A stretch of 64,000 bases of DNA from Mycoplasma yeatsii (GTDB taxonomy: Bacteria; Bacillota_I; Bacilli_A; Mycoplasmatales; Mycoplasmataceae). Under the pieces are notes generated by a model. That model saw only the letters and a program-made list of their open reading frames with translations, had not been told where the DNA came from and ran no database searches. How positions within the stretch are numbered: position 1 is the first letter of the stretch; every line of letters begins with the position of its first letter. A program made the position numbers and the translations under genes. The stretch is from assembly GCF_030815295.1 (NCBI RefSeq), contig NZ_JAUSWP010000001.1, one strand, 5' to 3'. This document shows, one piece after another, positions 11,470-20,718 of the stretch.

Positions 11470-12674
11470 ATTTCTTTCACCAACTCGTCCATATTTTGAG
11501 TATTAGGAACAACTAATCCTTTTTTCTCTAACTCTTCTCTTACTAAAGCTACAAAAGGAATGTCTAATTGAATACTTCTTAAAAAATCTTTATCTCCAAC
11601 TATTTCTAGTGGTTTACCAATTTTAACTAACTTACCATGATCTAGAACAACAACTTTATCAGCATTTAAAATTTCATCCATATCATGAGTAATTGAAATA
11701 ATAGTTTTAGTTCCTCTTAACTGAACCATGATTTCTTTAATTTCACGTTTTCCTTTTGGATCCAACATACTTGTTGCTTCATCAAAAATCATAATATCAG
11801 GATCTAAAGCTAAAGTCGAAGCGATTGCAACACGTTGTTTTTGTCCACCACTTAAGTTAAGTGGTTCTTTTTTTAATGCATGTTCCATTCCAACTTTTTT
11901 AGCAGATTCTAAAATGATTTCAGGCATTTTAGTTGGATCAACTCTTTTATTTTCTAAACCAAAAGCGATATCAGCTTCAACTGTTGAACCAATAAATTGG
12001 TTATCAGGATTTTGGAAAACAATACCTAAGAATTTTCTAATTTGTTCAATGTTACTATCAGTAACTTTGTTTCCAAATATTTTAATTTCTCCTTCTTTAG
12101 CTGTTAAAACACCAATTAAAATTTTAGATAAAGTAGATTTTCCACTACCATTGTGACCAATAATAGTTACATATTCACCTTCATTAATTGTAAAGCTAAC
12201 ATCATCAACAGCTTTTGGGAAATTAGCACCATATCTAAATGATAAATTCTTAATTTCTACAGCTATATTGTTTTCTTTTTTTAGTTTAATTCCACGCCCT
12301 TGTTCATTAATAGCATCTTTAAATTCGTTGTACATATATTGTGCGTGTTCATATTCTTTTTTAGCTCTTTTAATATCTTCTTGGTTGTTTGATTTTTTAA
12401 TTTGCTTTAATAGATTTTCAGATTTTTTTAGATTATCTTTAAAACTTTTAGTTGAGGCTAATTCACGGATTTCAACTTTTATTTTTTTAATCTTTTCTTT
12501 TAAAACTTTTTTTTCGTTTTTGTCAATTTCATTTTGTCTTATTAAATTAATGTATTTGTGACTTAATTCAGACAATTTTACATATAGTTTGTTTATTGAA
12601 ATTTTAAAGTCATTTAAGTTCTTTTCAGTAATTTTGCTAGCATCAAATTCATCAAACAATTTTTTATTTTCCAT
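11457..12674 (-). CDS. ecfA1: ECF transporter ATPase EcfA1 with N-terminal coiled-coil extension
   Basis: 405 residues from ATG 12674. Walker A GHNGSGKST near 172, Q-loop FQNPDNQF, signature LSGGQKQRVAIA near 268, Walker B IMIFDEATSMLDP. The ABC domain starts only near residue 138; ahead of it is a Lys/Glu-rich helical region (ELSHKYINLIRQNE, KKVLKEKIKKIKVE) that standard EcfA1 (~280 aa) lacks. An ATG ten codons upstream (12704) is also in frame, but GAGGT sits seven bases before 12674 and nothing precedes 12704. First gene of the ecfA1-ecfA2-ecfT-truA operon. Confidence 0.94.
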   Translation of the reverse strand: MENKKLFDEFDASKITEKNLNDFKISINKLYVKLSELSHKYINLIRQNEIDKNEKKVLKEKIKKIKVEIRELASTKSFKDNLKKSENLLKQIKKSNNQEDIKRAKKEYEHAQYMYNEFKDAINEQGRGIKLKKENNIAVEIKNLSFRYGANFPKAVDDVSFTINEGEYVTIIGHNGSGKSTLSKILIGVLTAKEGEIKIFGNKVTDSNIEQIRKFLGIVFQNPDNQFIGSTVEADIAFGLENKRVDPTKMPEIILESAKKVGMEHALKKEPLNLSGGQKQRVAIASTLALDPDIMIFDEATSMLDPKGKREIKEIMVQLRGTKTIISITHDMDEILNADKVVVLDHGKLVKIGKPLEIVGDKDFLRSIQLDIPFVALVREELEKKGLVVPNTQNMDELVKEICEV

Positions 12675-12714
12675 CCAAAAAACCTCAATTCTATTTTTAG
12701 ACATGTTTATATTA

Positions 12715-12720
12715 ATTATA
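12715..12720 (-). promoter_or_regulatory. -10 element upstream of ecfA1
   Basis: TATAAT on the minus strand, 41 bp before the chosen ecfA1 start, in a 130-bp gene-free AT-rich interval. No convincing -35 box. Confidence 0.4.
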
Positions 12721-12803
12721 AATTAAACATATTAAAAATTAAACATAAAACACAATCAGAAAATATTTCTAACAAGTTTGAAAAAATATCAAATTTATAA
12801 TAA

Positions 12804-12825
12804 AAAAGTATCAGTTGATACTTTT
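12804..12825 (-). terminator. terminator downstream of the DUF2188-type gene
   Basis: AAAAGTATC-AGTT-GATACTTTT, 9-bp stem, with flanking A and T runs on both sides. It closes transcripts arriving from the ribosomal cluster side. Confidence 0.75.
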
Positions 12826-12840
12826 AATTTTTAGCTTAAA

Positions 12841-13059
12841 CTATTTCTTATTTTTATTGCTAATACTATCTCTTACTCTACCGCTTGGTCTATGAATAAT
12901 TACAGAACCAGAACGTTTTTTGGTTAGTTCATTAGCATAAGCAATAGCTTCTTTTTGAGTATCAAATAGTTTACTTGGTCTTGAATTTCCAACACCTTTA
13001 ACTTGTCATTTTCCTTCATATGGTGTTACGTGATATACTGTAGCTAATTTGTCTGCCAT
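12841..13059 (-). CDS. DUF2188-type small protein
   Basis: 72 residues, open only with one TGA Trp codon (EGKWQVKGVGNSR). The layout, a short strand with YHVTPYEGKWQVK, then TQKEAIAYANELTKK, then SGSVIIHRPSGRVRDS, matches DUF2188 proteins, whose role is unknown. ATG 13059 has AGAGAGATGGG upstream. It is a single-gene unit between the rplQ terminator and its own terminator at 12804. Confidence 0.75.
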
Positions 13060-13111
13060 AATTCCCATCTCTCTTTACTTTATTACTATTTTAAATATAT
13101 TATATAGAAAT

Positions 13112-13141
13112 AAAAAAATAAGGTTTTCTAAAAACCTTATT
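13112..13141 (-). terminator. terminator of the alpha (rplQ) end of the ribosomal cluster
   Basis: Arms AATAAGGTTT/AAACCTTATT just after the rplQ stop, followed on the minus strand by TTTTTTTA. Confidence 0.8.
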
Positions 13142-13150
13142 TATTTGAGA

Positions 13151-13510
13151 CTAGACTAATTCGATAATAACCATAGGTGCATTATCACCTTTACGGTTAT
13201 CTAATTTAAGAATTCTAGTGTATCCACCATTTCTTTTTTCGTATTTTTTTGCTAATTCATTAAATAATTTTTGTAATGCTGTTTCTTTTTTGTTAGCTTG
13301 AGTATCTCTTAATCAACTAGCAGCTTGACGTCTTGCGTGTAAATCACCACGTTTTGCTAAAGTGATCATTTTGTCAAAATGTCTTCTTAATTCTTTTGCT
13401 CTAGTTTCAGTAATTTCTAAACTTTCATTAACGATTAATTCAGTTGTTAAATTACGCATTAAGCTAGTTCTTCATGCTGTGTTTTGACCACGTTTTTGAA
13501 TGTATGACAT
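13151..13510 (-). CDS. rplQ: 50S ribosomal protein L17
   Basis: 119 residues with three TGA Trp codons or fewer (TAWRTSLMRN, AASWLRDT), which break the frame under the standard code. MSYIQKRGQNTAWRTSLMRN and GGYTRILKLDNRKGDNAPM are diagnostic of L17, which lines the peptide exit region of the 50S subunit. ATG 13510 has TAGGAGGT upstream. Last gene of the alpha operon, 24 bp after rpoA, then the terminator. Confidence 0.97.
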
Positions 13511-13533
13511 GTTTACCTCCTATTAATTAATTA

Positions 13534-14484
13534 TTATTGTTTAAAAGTTAATCTTAATTGAGCAACTTTTTCTTTAATTTCTTTTAATGATTTACGACCT
13601 AGGTTTCTGATTGATCCAATTTCATCTTCATTTTTAGAAATTAATTCTCTTAAAGTATCGATTCCTGCACGTTTTAAGCAGTTTAAACTTCTTTGAGTTA
13701 AGTCTAACTCTTCAATAGTTTTATCTAGTTCTTTTTCTTCATCGTTTTCTAAACCGATAATTTCAACATCACTAATTTCATGATTTAAGTTAACAAAGAA
13801 CTCTAAGTGAGCAACTAAAACTTTAGCTGCAATACTTACAGCTTCAACCGCTGTAATTGAACCATCAGTTTCAACTTCTAATTCTAATTGTTCTAAATCA
13901 ATTGATTTACCAATTTTTGTAGAATCAACAGCATAAGCAACTTTAACAATTGGTGAGTAATTTGAATCAATTGTTATCATTCCTGGTTCAATATTTCTTT
14001 CGTTTTTGTTATCTTTGAATGATTTGTATCCACGTGAGTTTTTAGCATATAATACTAAATCTAAAACTCCACCTTCACTAACAGTCGCTATTAATAAATC
14101 TTTACTTAAAATTTCTACACCTGCAGGAACTTCAAGATCAGAAGCATAAACTTCTCCTTCAACGTTAGTTTTGATTTTAATTTCAACATTTTCTTCATCT
14201 TTGTACATTTCTGAATCAATTTTTAAAACTAATTGTTTAATGTTTAAGATGATTCTTGTAACGTTTTCAACTATTCCTGGAATTGATGTGAATTCATGAG
14301 CAGCACCAGCAATTCTAATTGCGTAAACACTAGCTCCTGGGGTTGCTGCTAATAAAGTTCTTCTAATAGCATTACCTAAAGTTGTACCAAATCCTCTTTC
14401 TAAAGGTGATACACTGAATTTTCCGTAATTTTTATCTTGCCCTTCTTTTAGAAGAGTGAATTCTGGTCTCATAAATCTTTTCAT
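13534..14484 (-). CDS. rpoA: RNA polymerase alpha subunit
   Basis: 316 residues, normal length. The N-terminal dimerisation domain includes SPLERGFGTTLGNAIRRTLL near 26-45. The C-terminal domain from about residue 245 carries ELDLTQRSLNCLKRAGI and LGRKSLKEIKEKV, the DNA/activator-binding helices. Alpha nucleates core RNA polymerase assembly. It lies four bases after rpsK in the usual rpsM-rpsK-rpoA-rplQ order. Confidence 0.99.
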   Translation of the reverse strand: MKRFMRPEFTLLKEGQDKNYGKFSVSPLERGFGTTLGNAIRRTLLAATPGASVYAIRIAGAAHEFTSIPGIVENVTRIILNIKQLVLKIDSEMYKDEENVEIKIKTNVEGEVYASDLEVPAGVEILSKDLLIATVSEGGVLDLVLYAKNSRGYKSFKDNKNERNIEPGMITIDSNYSPIVKVAYAVDSTKIGKSIDLEQLELEVETDGSITAVEAVSIAAKVLVAHLEFFVNLNHEISDVEIIGLENDEEKELDKTIEELDLTQRSLNCLKRAGIDTLRELISKNEDEIGSIRNLGRKSLKEIKEKVAQLRLTFKQ

Positions 14485-14488
14485 ATTA

Positions 14489-14878
14489 TTAACCTCTTGG
14501 GCGTTTTCTTGGACGCACTCCGTTGTGTGGTATTGGTGTTGTATCTTTGATTGAATTAATATCTAATCCTGCCATTTGCAATGCTCTAACAGCTGCATCA
14601 CGTCCTGGTCCTGGACCTTTAACTTCAACTGCAACAGATTTAACTCCGTTATCCATAGCACCTTTAGCAGCAGCTTCAGAAATTAATTGAGCTGCATAAG
14701 GTGTAGATTTTTTAGAACCTTTAAATCCTAATGCTCCAGCACTTGATCAAGAAAGAACATTTCCTTTTTCATCACTAATAGTAACAATGGTATTGTTAAA
14801 AGTAGAATGAATGTGAGCAATACCTTTAGGAATATTTTTCTTAATTCTTTTTTTACCTTGTGGTTTTGGATTTGCCAT
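14489..14878 (-). CDS. rpsK: 30S ribosomal protein S11
   Basis: 129 residues, ending in GVRPRKRPRG, the conserved basic tail. HIHSTFNNTIVTISD and the GPGPGRDAAVRAL segment are diagnostic. It has one TGA Trp codon (LSWSSAG). S11 forms part of the platform near the Shine-Dalgarno/anti-SD helix. It follows rpsM by 24 bp with AGAAAGGAAAG upstream. Confidence 0.98.
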
Positions 14879-14902
14879 TTTAACTTTCCTTCTTTCTACC
14901 TA

Positions 14903-15268
14903 TTATTTTTTCTTATTAGCTACAGTTTTTCTTGGACCTTTTACTGTTCTTGCGTTAGTTTTTGATGATTGTCCTCTAACAGGTAATCCTTTACGGTGTC
15001 TTAAACCTCTGTAACTTCCAATTTCCATTAAACGTTTGATGTTTAATGATACTTCTCTACGTAATTCTCCTTCAGTTTTGTATTTTGAGATTTCTGCAGA
15101 GATATTTTTCATTTGTTCTTCTGTTAAATCTTTAACACGGATATCTTCAGAAATGTTTAATGCTTTTAAAACATTTTGAGATGTTGATAATCCGATTCCG
15201 TAAATGTATGTTAATGAAATAACAACTCTTTTATCATTTGGGATTTCTACTCCACTAATACGAGCCAT
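14903..15268 (-). CDS. rpsM: 30S ribosomal protein S13
   Basis: 121 residues, normal. MARISGVEIPNDKRVVISLT at the N-terminus and YRGLRHRKGLPVRGQSSKTN near the C-terminus identify S13, which bridges the small-subunit head to the large subunit. Start ATG 15268 with AAAGGATAC upstream. Lies between rpmJ and rpsK. Confidence 0.98.
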   Translation of the reverse strand: MARISGVEIPNDKRVVISLTYIYGIGLSTSQNVLKALNISEDIRVKDLTEEQMKNISAEISKYKTEGELRREVSLNIKRLMEIGSYRGLRHRKGLPVRGQSSKTNARTVKGPRKTVANKKK

Positions 15269-15302
15269 ATTAACGTATCCTTTCTAAAAATTAATTAAAC
15301 TA

Positions 15303-15416
15303 TTAACCTTGTCTTTGTTTGTGTTTTGGTGTTACACAAATAATCATTACGCGGCCTTTACGTCTAATTACACGACATTTGTCGCAAATTTGTTTGACTG
15401 ATGATCTAACTTTCAT
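15303..15416 (-). CDS. rpmJ: 50S ribosomal protein L36
   Basis: 37 residues. [20 protein letters not shown] carries the first zinc-ribbon Cys pair (CDKC), then C and H in [14 protein letters not shown]. The zinc-binding C+ form is retained. ATG 15416, with ACGGAGG seven bases upstream. It sits in its usual place between infA and rpsM. Confidence 0.97.
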
Positions 15417-15456
15417 CTTTAAACCTCCGTATTTTTATATATTAAATAAAGACAAT

Positions 15457-15476
15457 AAATCAGTTTTCACTGATTT
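15457..15476 (-). terminator. weak hairpin between infA and rpmJ
   Basis: Arms AAATCAG/CTGATTT with a 6-nt loop, then TTGTCTTTATTT on the minus strand. It could be a partial terminator or processing site in the 86-bp gap; the T run is interrupted. Confidence 0.35.
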
Positions 15477-15502
15477 TCAAATAATATTGCCTATAAAACT
15501 AA

Positions 15503-15727
15503 TTACTTTGCAATTTTTCTATAAGTAATTCTTCCACGTGTCATATCGTATGGTGATATCACAATAGTTACTTTATCTCCAGGTAAAATGCGGATGTAGT
15601 GCATGCGGATTTTACCTGACACGTGGGCATTAATAACTATTCCATTTTCTAATTGCACTCTAAATTGAGCGTTAGGAAGTACTTCAACAACAGTACCTTC
15701 AAATTCCATTTCAGTTTCTTTAGCCAT
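15503..15727 (-). CDS. infA: translation initiation factor IF-1
   Basis: 74 residues, one OB-fold. FEGTVVEVLPNAQFRVQLEN and GKIRMHYIRILPGDKVTI are diagnostic. IF-1 occupies the A site during initiation. It follows map by 13 bp with AGGAGGT upstream, in the conserved adk-map-infA-rpmJ order. Confidence 0.98.
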   Translation of the reverse strand: MAKETEMEFEGTVVEVLPNAQFRVQLENGIVINAHVSGKIRMHYIRILPGDKVTIVISPYDMTRGRITYRKIAK

Positions 15728-15740
15728 TGGTTATACCTCC

Positions 15741-16490
15741 TTATAATTTTGTTAATACTTCGCAACCATCTTCAGTTACAAGTATTGTATGCTCGAAATG
15801 TGCTGCCATACTGTGATCAGCTGAATATACTGTTCAATTATCTGCAGCAGTTTTAGTTTTATGAGTTCCAATTTGAACCATTGGCTCAATACAAATAACC
15901 ATTCCTGCTTGTAATCTTATTCCAGTATTTTCTACACCAACGTTAGGAATAAAAGGATCTTCATGTAATGATTGACCTATTCCGTGACCTGTGTAATCTC
16001 TAGGAAGACTAAAACCATATGATTCAACATATTTTTGAATAGTGTGACCTATAGTTCCAAGTCTTGTTCCTGGTTTGACTTGCTCTATAGCAAGTTCTAG
16101 TGATTTTTCAGTGACCGATATAAGTATATCATTTTTTTTATCTTTTGCAATTCCACAAAGCATAGTAAATGCACTATCTGCATGTCAACCTTCAAAAGTA
16201 CATCCTGCATCAATACTTACAATATCTCCGTCTTGTAAAATTCTATCTTGAGGAATCCCGTGAACTAGTTGATCATTGATTGAAATACAAATTGTTTTAG
16301 GAAAACCATGATATCCTTTAAAATTTGATTTGCATCCTTTGGAAATTATAAATTCTTCAAAAGCTTTATCTAAATCTAGACAATTTATTCCAGGTTTAAT
16401 CATTTTTTTTAACATATCTAAACCTTGTGCTAGAACTTTACAAGCTGTTCTAATTTTTTGAATTTGTTCTGGTGTTTTAATAGTTACCAT
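15741..16490 (-). CDS. map: methionine aminopeptidase, type I
   Basis: 249 residues in one frame across a TGA Trp codon (CTFEGWHADSAFT). It removes the initiator Met after deformylation. Metal ligands are visible: Asp in SIDAGCTFEG near 97 and Asp in HADSAF near 108, His in DYTGHGIGQSLHED near 172, Glu in VICIEPMVQ near 205, and Glu in LVTEDGCEVLT near 238. The substrate-binding His is in GYHGFPKTICISIN. Start ATG 16490 is one base from the adk stop. Confidence 0.97.
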
Positions 16491-16491
16491 T

Positions 16492-17130
16492 CTATTTTAA
16501 TTCTCCTTTAATAGCATCAAATACTTGATCAGCTGATAAGTCATCAGATTGTATTTCAACAAATTTACTTGCATTTTTATAATAACTAATCAATGGTAGA
16601 GTTTGACTTGAGTAAGTTTCTAATCTTACTTTAACTTTTTCAGGTTCATCATCTGCACGTCTTACTAAAGTTGTGTTATCAAAATCACAAACATTATCTA
16701 CTTTAGGTTTTCTAAAAATAGTGTTAAAGCTTGCTTTACATTGTGGACATACTAATCTTCCACTAATTCTTTTAATTAAAAGTTCTTCATTAACATCGAT
16801 ATAAAATACAACATCAATTTTTTTGCTTAATTTTGTAAGCATTTCATCTAATGCTTTAGCTTGATCTAAAGTTCTTGGATAACCATCAAAAATTAATTTA
16901 TCATTTGATTTTTTTAAAAATTCTTCAACAATAGCATTAACAATACTATCTGGTACATATTTACCAGCATTCATATATGTAGCACACTCTTGACCTAATT
17001 TTGAATTATCAGCAATTTCTTTTCTCATTAAATCTCCAGTTGATACTTGAATAAAACCAAGTTGATTAACTAATTTTTCAGCTTGAGTTCCTTTTCCTGA
17101 TCCTGGAGCTCCTAATAACATAATATTCAT
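16492..17130 (-). CDS. adk: adenylate kinase
   Basis: 212 residues, the long (zinc-lid) form. P-loop GAPGSGKGT at 7-15, FDGYPRT near 83, and a lid starting GRLVCPQC near 125 with CDFD about 17 residues later, giving Cys-Cys-Cys-Asp as likely zinc ligands. RRADDEPEKVKVRL follows. It interconverts AMP, ATP and ADP. Normally next to secY; here cdd intervenes. Confidence 0.98.
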   Translation of the reverse strand: MNIMLLGAPGSGKGTQAEKLVNQLGFIQVSTGDLMRKEIADNSKLGQECATYMNAGKYVPDSIVNAIVEEFLKKSNDKLIFDGYPRTLDQAKALDEMLTKLSKKIDVVFYIDVNEELLIKRISGRLVCPQCKASFNTIFRKPKVDNVCDFDNTTLVRRADDEPEKVKVRLETYSSQTLPLISYYKNASKFVEIQSDDLSADQVFDAIKGELK

Positions 17131-17233
17131 GACATTTCCTCTTTCTTAATATACTATTAAATTAATTTTATAATACTAAAAACAATAAGTTTACTTAGTT
17201 TCAACCTATTAATACATAGTTGATAAATTTAAA

Positions 17234-17638
17234 TTAAAGATTCTTATCACTAAAAGCATGAGGTAAGAAATCGCTAACTAAATATTCACCAATAAAACCA
17301 TTTTGATTAAACATATAAGTTTTTTGATCTGCATTTAAAAGTTCAGACATTGTTTGACGACAAGTTCCACAAGGTGAACCGAATGATTTACTATCAGTGT
17401 AAAGTGCTAGTAATTCAACATCATCTTTACCATAACCTTGTGCATATACTTGTGGTAATGCACATCTTTCAGCACAAATACATGGATTGTATGCTGCATT
17501 TTCAACATTAACACCAAGTATTTTTTCACCGTTTTTTAAATAAACTATACATGAAACTCTAAAGTTTGAATATGGACAATAAGCTCTAGTAGCTAATTGT
17601 TTTAATTCTTTGAAAATAATTTCTTTGTCTAATTGCAT
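17234..17638 (-). CDS. cdd: cytidine deaminase
   Basis: 134 residues, the homotetrameric short form. Zinc site: CAE in CICAERCAL near 55 with the catalytic Glu, and PCGTC near 88. YCPYSNFRVSCIV near 15-27 is the substrate loop. It deaminates cytidine/deoxycytidine in nucleoside salvage, which mycoplasmas rely on. I choose ATG 17638 (TAGGAG just upstream); a longer in-frame start at 17722 would run through the secY terminator and adds a spurious hydrophobic segment. It separates secY from adk. Confidence 0.93.
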   Translation of the reverse strand: MQLDKEIIFKELKQLATRAYCPYSNFRVSCIVYLKNGEKILGVNVENAAYNPCICAERCALPQVYAQGYGKDDVELLALYTDSKSFGSPCGTCRQTMSELLNADQKTYMFNQNGFIGEYLVSDFLPHAFSDKNL

Positions 17639-17697
17639 AACTACTCCTAAATCTAAGTATATTAATATTATTATAATTATAGAAATTAAGCAATAAA

Positions 17698-17717
17698 AAA
17701 AGGCATATAAGCCTTTT
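17698..17717 (-). terminator. terminator after secY
   Basis: AAAAGGC-ATATAA-GCCTTTT one base past the secY stop, followed on the minus strand by T-rich sequence. It separates the spc operon from cdd-adk-map. Confidence 0.75.
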
Positions 17718-17718
17718 A

Positions 17719-19173
17719 TCAAATGTGAGAAGTTTGACCTGAAGATGATTCTTCAGTAAATTTTTCTTTTTTCTTTTCAATGAAATTTTGTTGAATAAGT
17801 CTTCCTTTTAATTGTTGAGTAGTTTGAATTGCTACTGATATACAAATAATTAATCCTGTACCACCAATCGCTAAGTTAGAAGGCAGATTAGTTAATTTTG
17901 AAATAACATAAGGAAGAATAGAAATTATTGCTAAGAAAATCGATCCCACAACAGACAATCTATTAATTGTTGATGATAGATATTTTATTGTATCGTTTCC
18001 TGGTTTTATTCCCGGAATAAATGTTCCTGATTTTTGGAAGTTTTCAGATATTTTTTCAGGGTTTATTTGCACTTGAGAATATAAGAATGTGAATAATATA
18101 ATTAATACACCAAATATTGATATACCGTATCAAGTATCAAATCCTAAATAATTTTTAGTAAAGTGAACAAAACCACTGTCTGGATTAACCACTTCTATAA
18201 TTTGAGAAATAGTAACTGGAGTTGAGATAATTGCTGATGCAAAGATTACCGGAATAACTCCTGCGTTATTTATTTTTAGTGGTAAGTATGGTGTATGTTC
18301 TTGAGAATCAGTTAACCCTGATCCTGTTTGTTGGATAGGAATCTTTCTTTCAGCTTCATTCATTAATACAACTGAAAAAATAACTAAGAAGAACACTCCA
18401 ATATAAATTAGGAAGTTTAAGAATCCTGAGAAGAATATATTTGCTTCTTCTCCTGTATCTGAAATTCAGAAGTTGTATGTTGCTATTAAGTTAGAAGGCA
18501 TTGATACTACAATTCCTAAGAAAATAACTATAGAAATACCATTTCCAATTCCTTTAATTGTAATTTGATCAGATATTCATAACATTAAGAATGAACCTGC
18601 TAACATAATTAGCGGAACTAATACGTAGTAAAATGCCGCACTAGCTAAAGCGTTTGGATCGTCTCAACCAGGTATTATTAAATCACCACGACTTGATAGT
18701 GTAAAAATTGTTGCTTCGGCTTGCATAATTGCAAACGGTATCATAATAATTTTTGTTAACTTATCAAGTTTTTTTCTTCCTCTTTCTCCTGATTTATTTC
18801 ATCTAGTTAAAACAGGAATTACATCAGTTGAAAGTAATTGAACAATAATTGATGCTGTAATATAAGGTGAAACCCCTAATGAAAGAATTGAGAATTTACC
18901 AATACTTCCTCCTCCTAGAGTAGAAAGTAATTGGAAGAATTGGATTTTTGCAGTTTCACTAGCAAAGTTAGAATTTAATTTAACCCCCGGAACAGTAATG
19001 TATACTCCAATTCTTATTACTAAAAGTGCTAATAATGTAAAAACGATTCTATAAACCAAATCCTTGTTTTTAATGAAGAAATTTGTCTTTACAAAATCGT
19101 TTTTTTTGTTGAGTGATCTTAAAGCAAAATTTCTGTTTTGATTAGTTTTATCCTTAACAGTTTTTTTTGCCAT
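17719..19173 (-). CDS. secY: preprotein translocase subunit SecY
   Basis: 484 residues, ten predicted membrane helices, three or more TGA Trp codons. Forms the protein-conducting channel of the Sec translocon. Visible signatures: SLGVSPYITASIIVQLL near 100 (helix 2), GIGNGISIVIF near 200, KINNAGVIPVIFASA near 305 and GTFIPGIKPG near 375. The N-terminal tail is longer and more basic than in Bacillus. ATG 19173 follows rplO by two bases. Confidence 0.98.
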
Positions 19174-19175
19174 AA

Positions 19176-19613
19176 TTACATCACCTCTACTTTTCCTCCA
19201 AGTTTTTCAATTTCAGCTTGTGCTGATTTTGAAACTTTATTAACTTTAACATCAACTTTTTTAGTTAATGATCCTTTACCTAATATTTTAACTAAAGTTT
19301 TGTTGTTTTTGATGATTTTAGCATCAATTAAAGTTTCATGATTAATTGCTGATAAGTTTAACGCTTCTAAATCACTTAGATTTAAAATTACGTATTCTTT
19401 TTGGTTAGGAGAAGTGAACCCAATTTTAGGTAATCTTCTAAATAATGGTGTTTGTCCCCCTTCGAATCCTGGACGAACTCCACCACCTGAACGTGAGTTT
19501 TGTCCTTTGTGACCTCTAGTAGCAGTTTTACCTTTTCCAGAAGCCATACCTCTACCTACTCTAGTAGCTTCTTTTTTGCTACCTGGAGTGTATTTTAATT
19601 CATTTAATTTCAT
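19176..19613 (-). CDS. rplO: 50S ribosomal protein L15
   Basis: 145 residues. RVGRGMASGKGKTATRGHKG and GFEGGQTPLFRRLPKIGF are diagnostic. It directly follows rpsE; rpmD (L30), which lies between the two in most Firmicutes, is absent. ATG 19613 has AAAGGAGCCG upstream. Confidence 0.98.
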   Translation of the reverse strand: MKLNELKYTPGSKKEATRVGRGMASGKGKTATRGHKGQNSRSGGGVRPGFEGGQTPLFRRLPKIGFTSPNQKEYVILNLSDLEALNLSAINHETLIDAKIIKNNKTLVKILGKGSLTKKVDVKVNKVSKSAQAEIEKLGGKVEVM

Positions 19614-19632
19614 AATTTACGGCTCCTTTCTA

Positions 19633-20325
19633 TTATTCAACTGTTTCTTCTACTACTTTTTTAGCTGAAGCTTTTTTAGCTGATGATTTAACTGCTTTTT
19701 TTTCTGCAACTTCTTGATTAGCTTCTTTAGCAACTTTACCATATCTTAATTCTTGAACTCTTTTTAAAGTTTGCATTGATTGTAATCCTTGCATTGTAGC
19801 TCTAATCATGTTGATTGGGTTGTTGCTTCCTAATGATTTAGCATAAACGTCTGAAATACCTGCTAATTCAATAACTGCACGTGCTGGTCCTCCGGCAATA
19901 ACTCCAGTACCAACTTTAGCTGGTTTAATTAAAATTTTACCAGCTCCAAAAGTACCTAAAACTTCATGTGGAACTGTTCCATTTCTTAATGAAACAGCTA
20001 TTAAGTTTTTCTTAGCTTCTTTAATTGCTTTTTTAATTGCTTCAGGAACTTCGTTAGCTTTTCCTGTTCCCATTCCAACTAGACCTTTTTTGTTTCCTAC
20101 AACAACAACTGCTGCGAAACGGAAGTGACGTCCACCTTTAGTAACTTTAGTAACACGTCTAATTGTTACAACTTTTTCTTCGAAATCGTCTTTTACAGTT
20201 CTAACTGGTTTATTATTTGACTTAGCTTTTCTATCAAATTTTTTGTTTTCTGGTTTTTGAGTAGAAGCTTTTTCAACATTAACGTTAGTTTCGTTTAATT
20301 CTACTGCGTTCATTTCTGCTGTCAT
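19633..20325 (-). CDS. rpsE: 30S ribosomal protein S5 with long terminal extensions
   Basis: 230 residues against about 165 normally. The core runs from EEKVVTIRRVTKVTKGGRHF near 51 to LQSMQTLKRVQELRYGKV near 200; about 50 charged residues precede it and about 30 Lys/Ala/Glu-rich residues follow. I choose ATG 20325 (GGGTGG eight bases upstream) over the in-frame GTG at 20337, whose ribosome site would abut it. S5 controls decoding accuracy and mRNA entry. Confidence 0.96.
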   Translation of the reverse strand: MTAEMNAVELNETNVNVEKASTQKPENKKFDRKAKSNNKPVRTVKDDFEEKVVTIRRVTKVTKGGRHFRFAAVVVVGNKKGLVGMGTGKANEVPEAIKKAIKEAKKNLIAVSLRNGTVPHEVLGTFGAGKILIKPAKVGTGVIAGGPARAVIELAGISDVYAKSLGSNNPINMIRATMQGLQSMQTLKRVQELRYGKVAKEANQEVAEKKAVKSSAKKASAKKVVEETVE

Positions 20326-20343
20326 TTTTTCTTCCACCCTTTC

Positions 20344-20694
20344 TTAGAATTTTAATCCTGCTTCTCTTGCTGCTTCAGCAAAAGCTTTTACTTTACCATG
20401 GTATAAGTATCCACCACGGTCGAATACTACTTCATTGATATTTGCAGCTAAAGCCTTTTTAGCAATTTCTTGAGCAACCATTTGAGCCGCTTCTTTATTT
20501 GCTTTGTTTTTTAAGTCCATTTTTAAAGTTGAAGCTGATACTAATGTAACTCCTTTAGTATCATCAATTATTTGAGCATAAAAGTTTGTGTTTGATTTAA
20601 ATACGTTTAATCTTGGTCTTGCAGCTGTTCCGCTAACTTTTTGTCTTACTCTAAAGTGTCTACGTTTTCTTGCTTCTGATTTAGTAAATTTCAT
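20344..20694 (-). CDS. rplR: 50S ribosomal protein L18
   Basis: 116 residues. The basic N-terminus EARKRRHFRVRQKVSG, RPRLNVFKSNTNFYAQIIDD and FDRGGYLYHGKVKAFAEAAR are diagnostic of L18, which binds 5S rRNA. Standard place between rplF and rpsE. Confidence 0.98.
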   Translation of the reverse strand: MKFTKSEARKRRHFRVRQKVSGTAARPRLNVFKSNTNFYAQIIDDTKGVTLVSASTLKMDLKNKANKEAAQMVAQEIAKKALAANINEVVFDRGGYLYHGKVKAFAEAAREAGLKF

Positions 20695-20718
20695 GTCCTA
20701 TAACCTTAAGCTCTGGTT

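Noticed and set aside
11728..12156. Long open frames antisense to ABC transporter genes
   Set aside because: These arise from AT-rich codon bias opposite real genes; no ribosome sites or recognisable motifs.
17639..17722. Longer N-terminus for cytidine deaminase
   Set aside because: It would add a hydrophobic segment encoded across the secY terminator; ATG 17638 has a good ribosome site and gives the usual length.
20326..20337. GTG start for S5
   Set aside because: The GTG lies inside the ribosome site of the better ATG at 20325.
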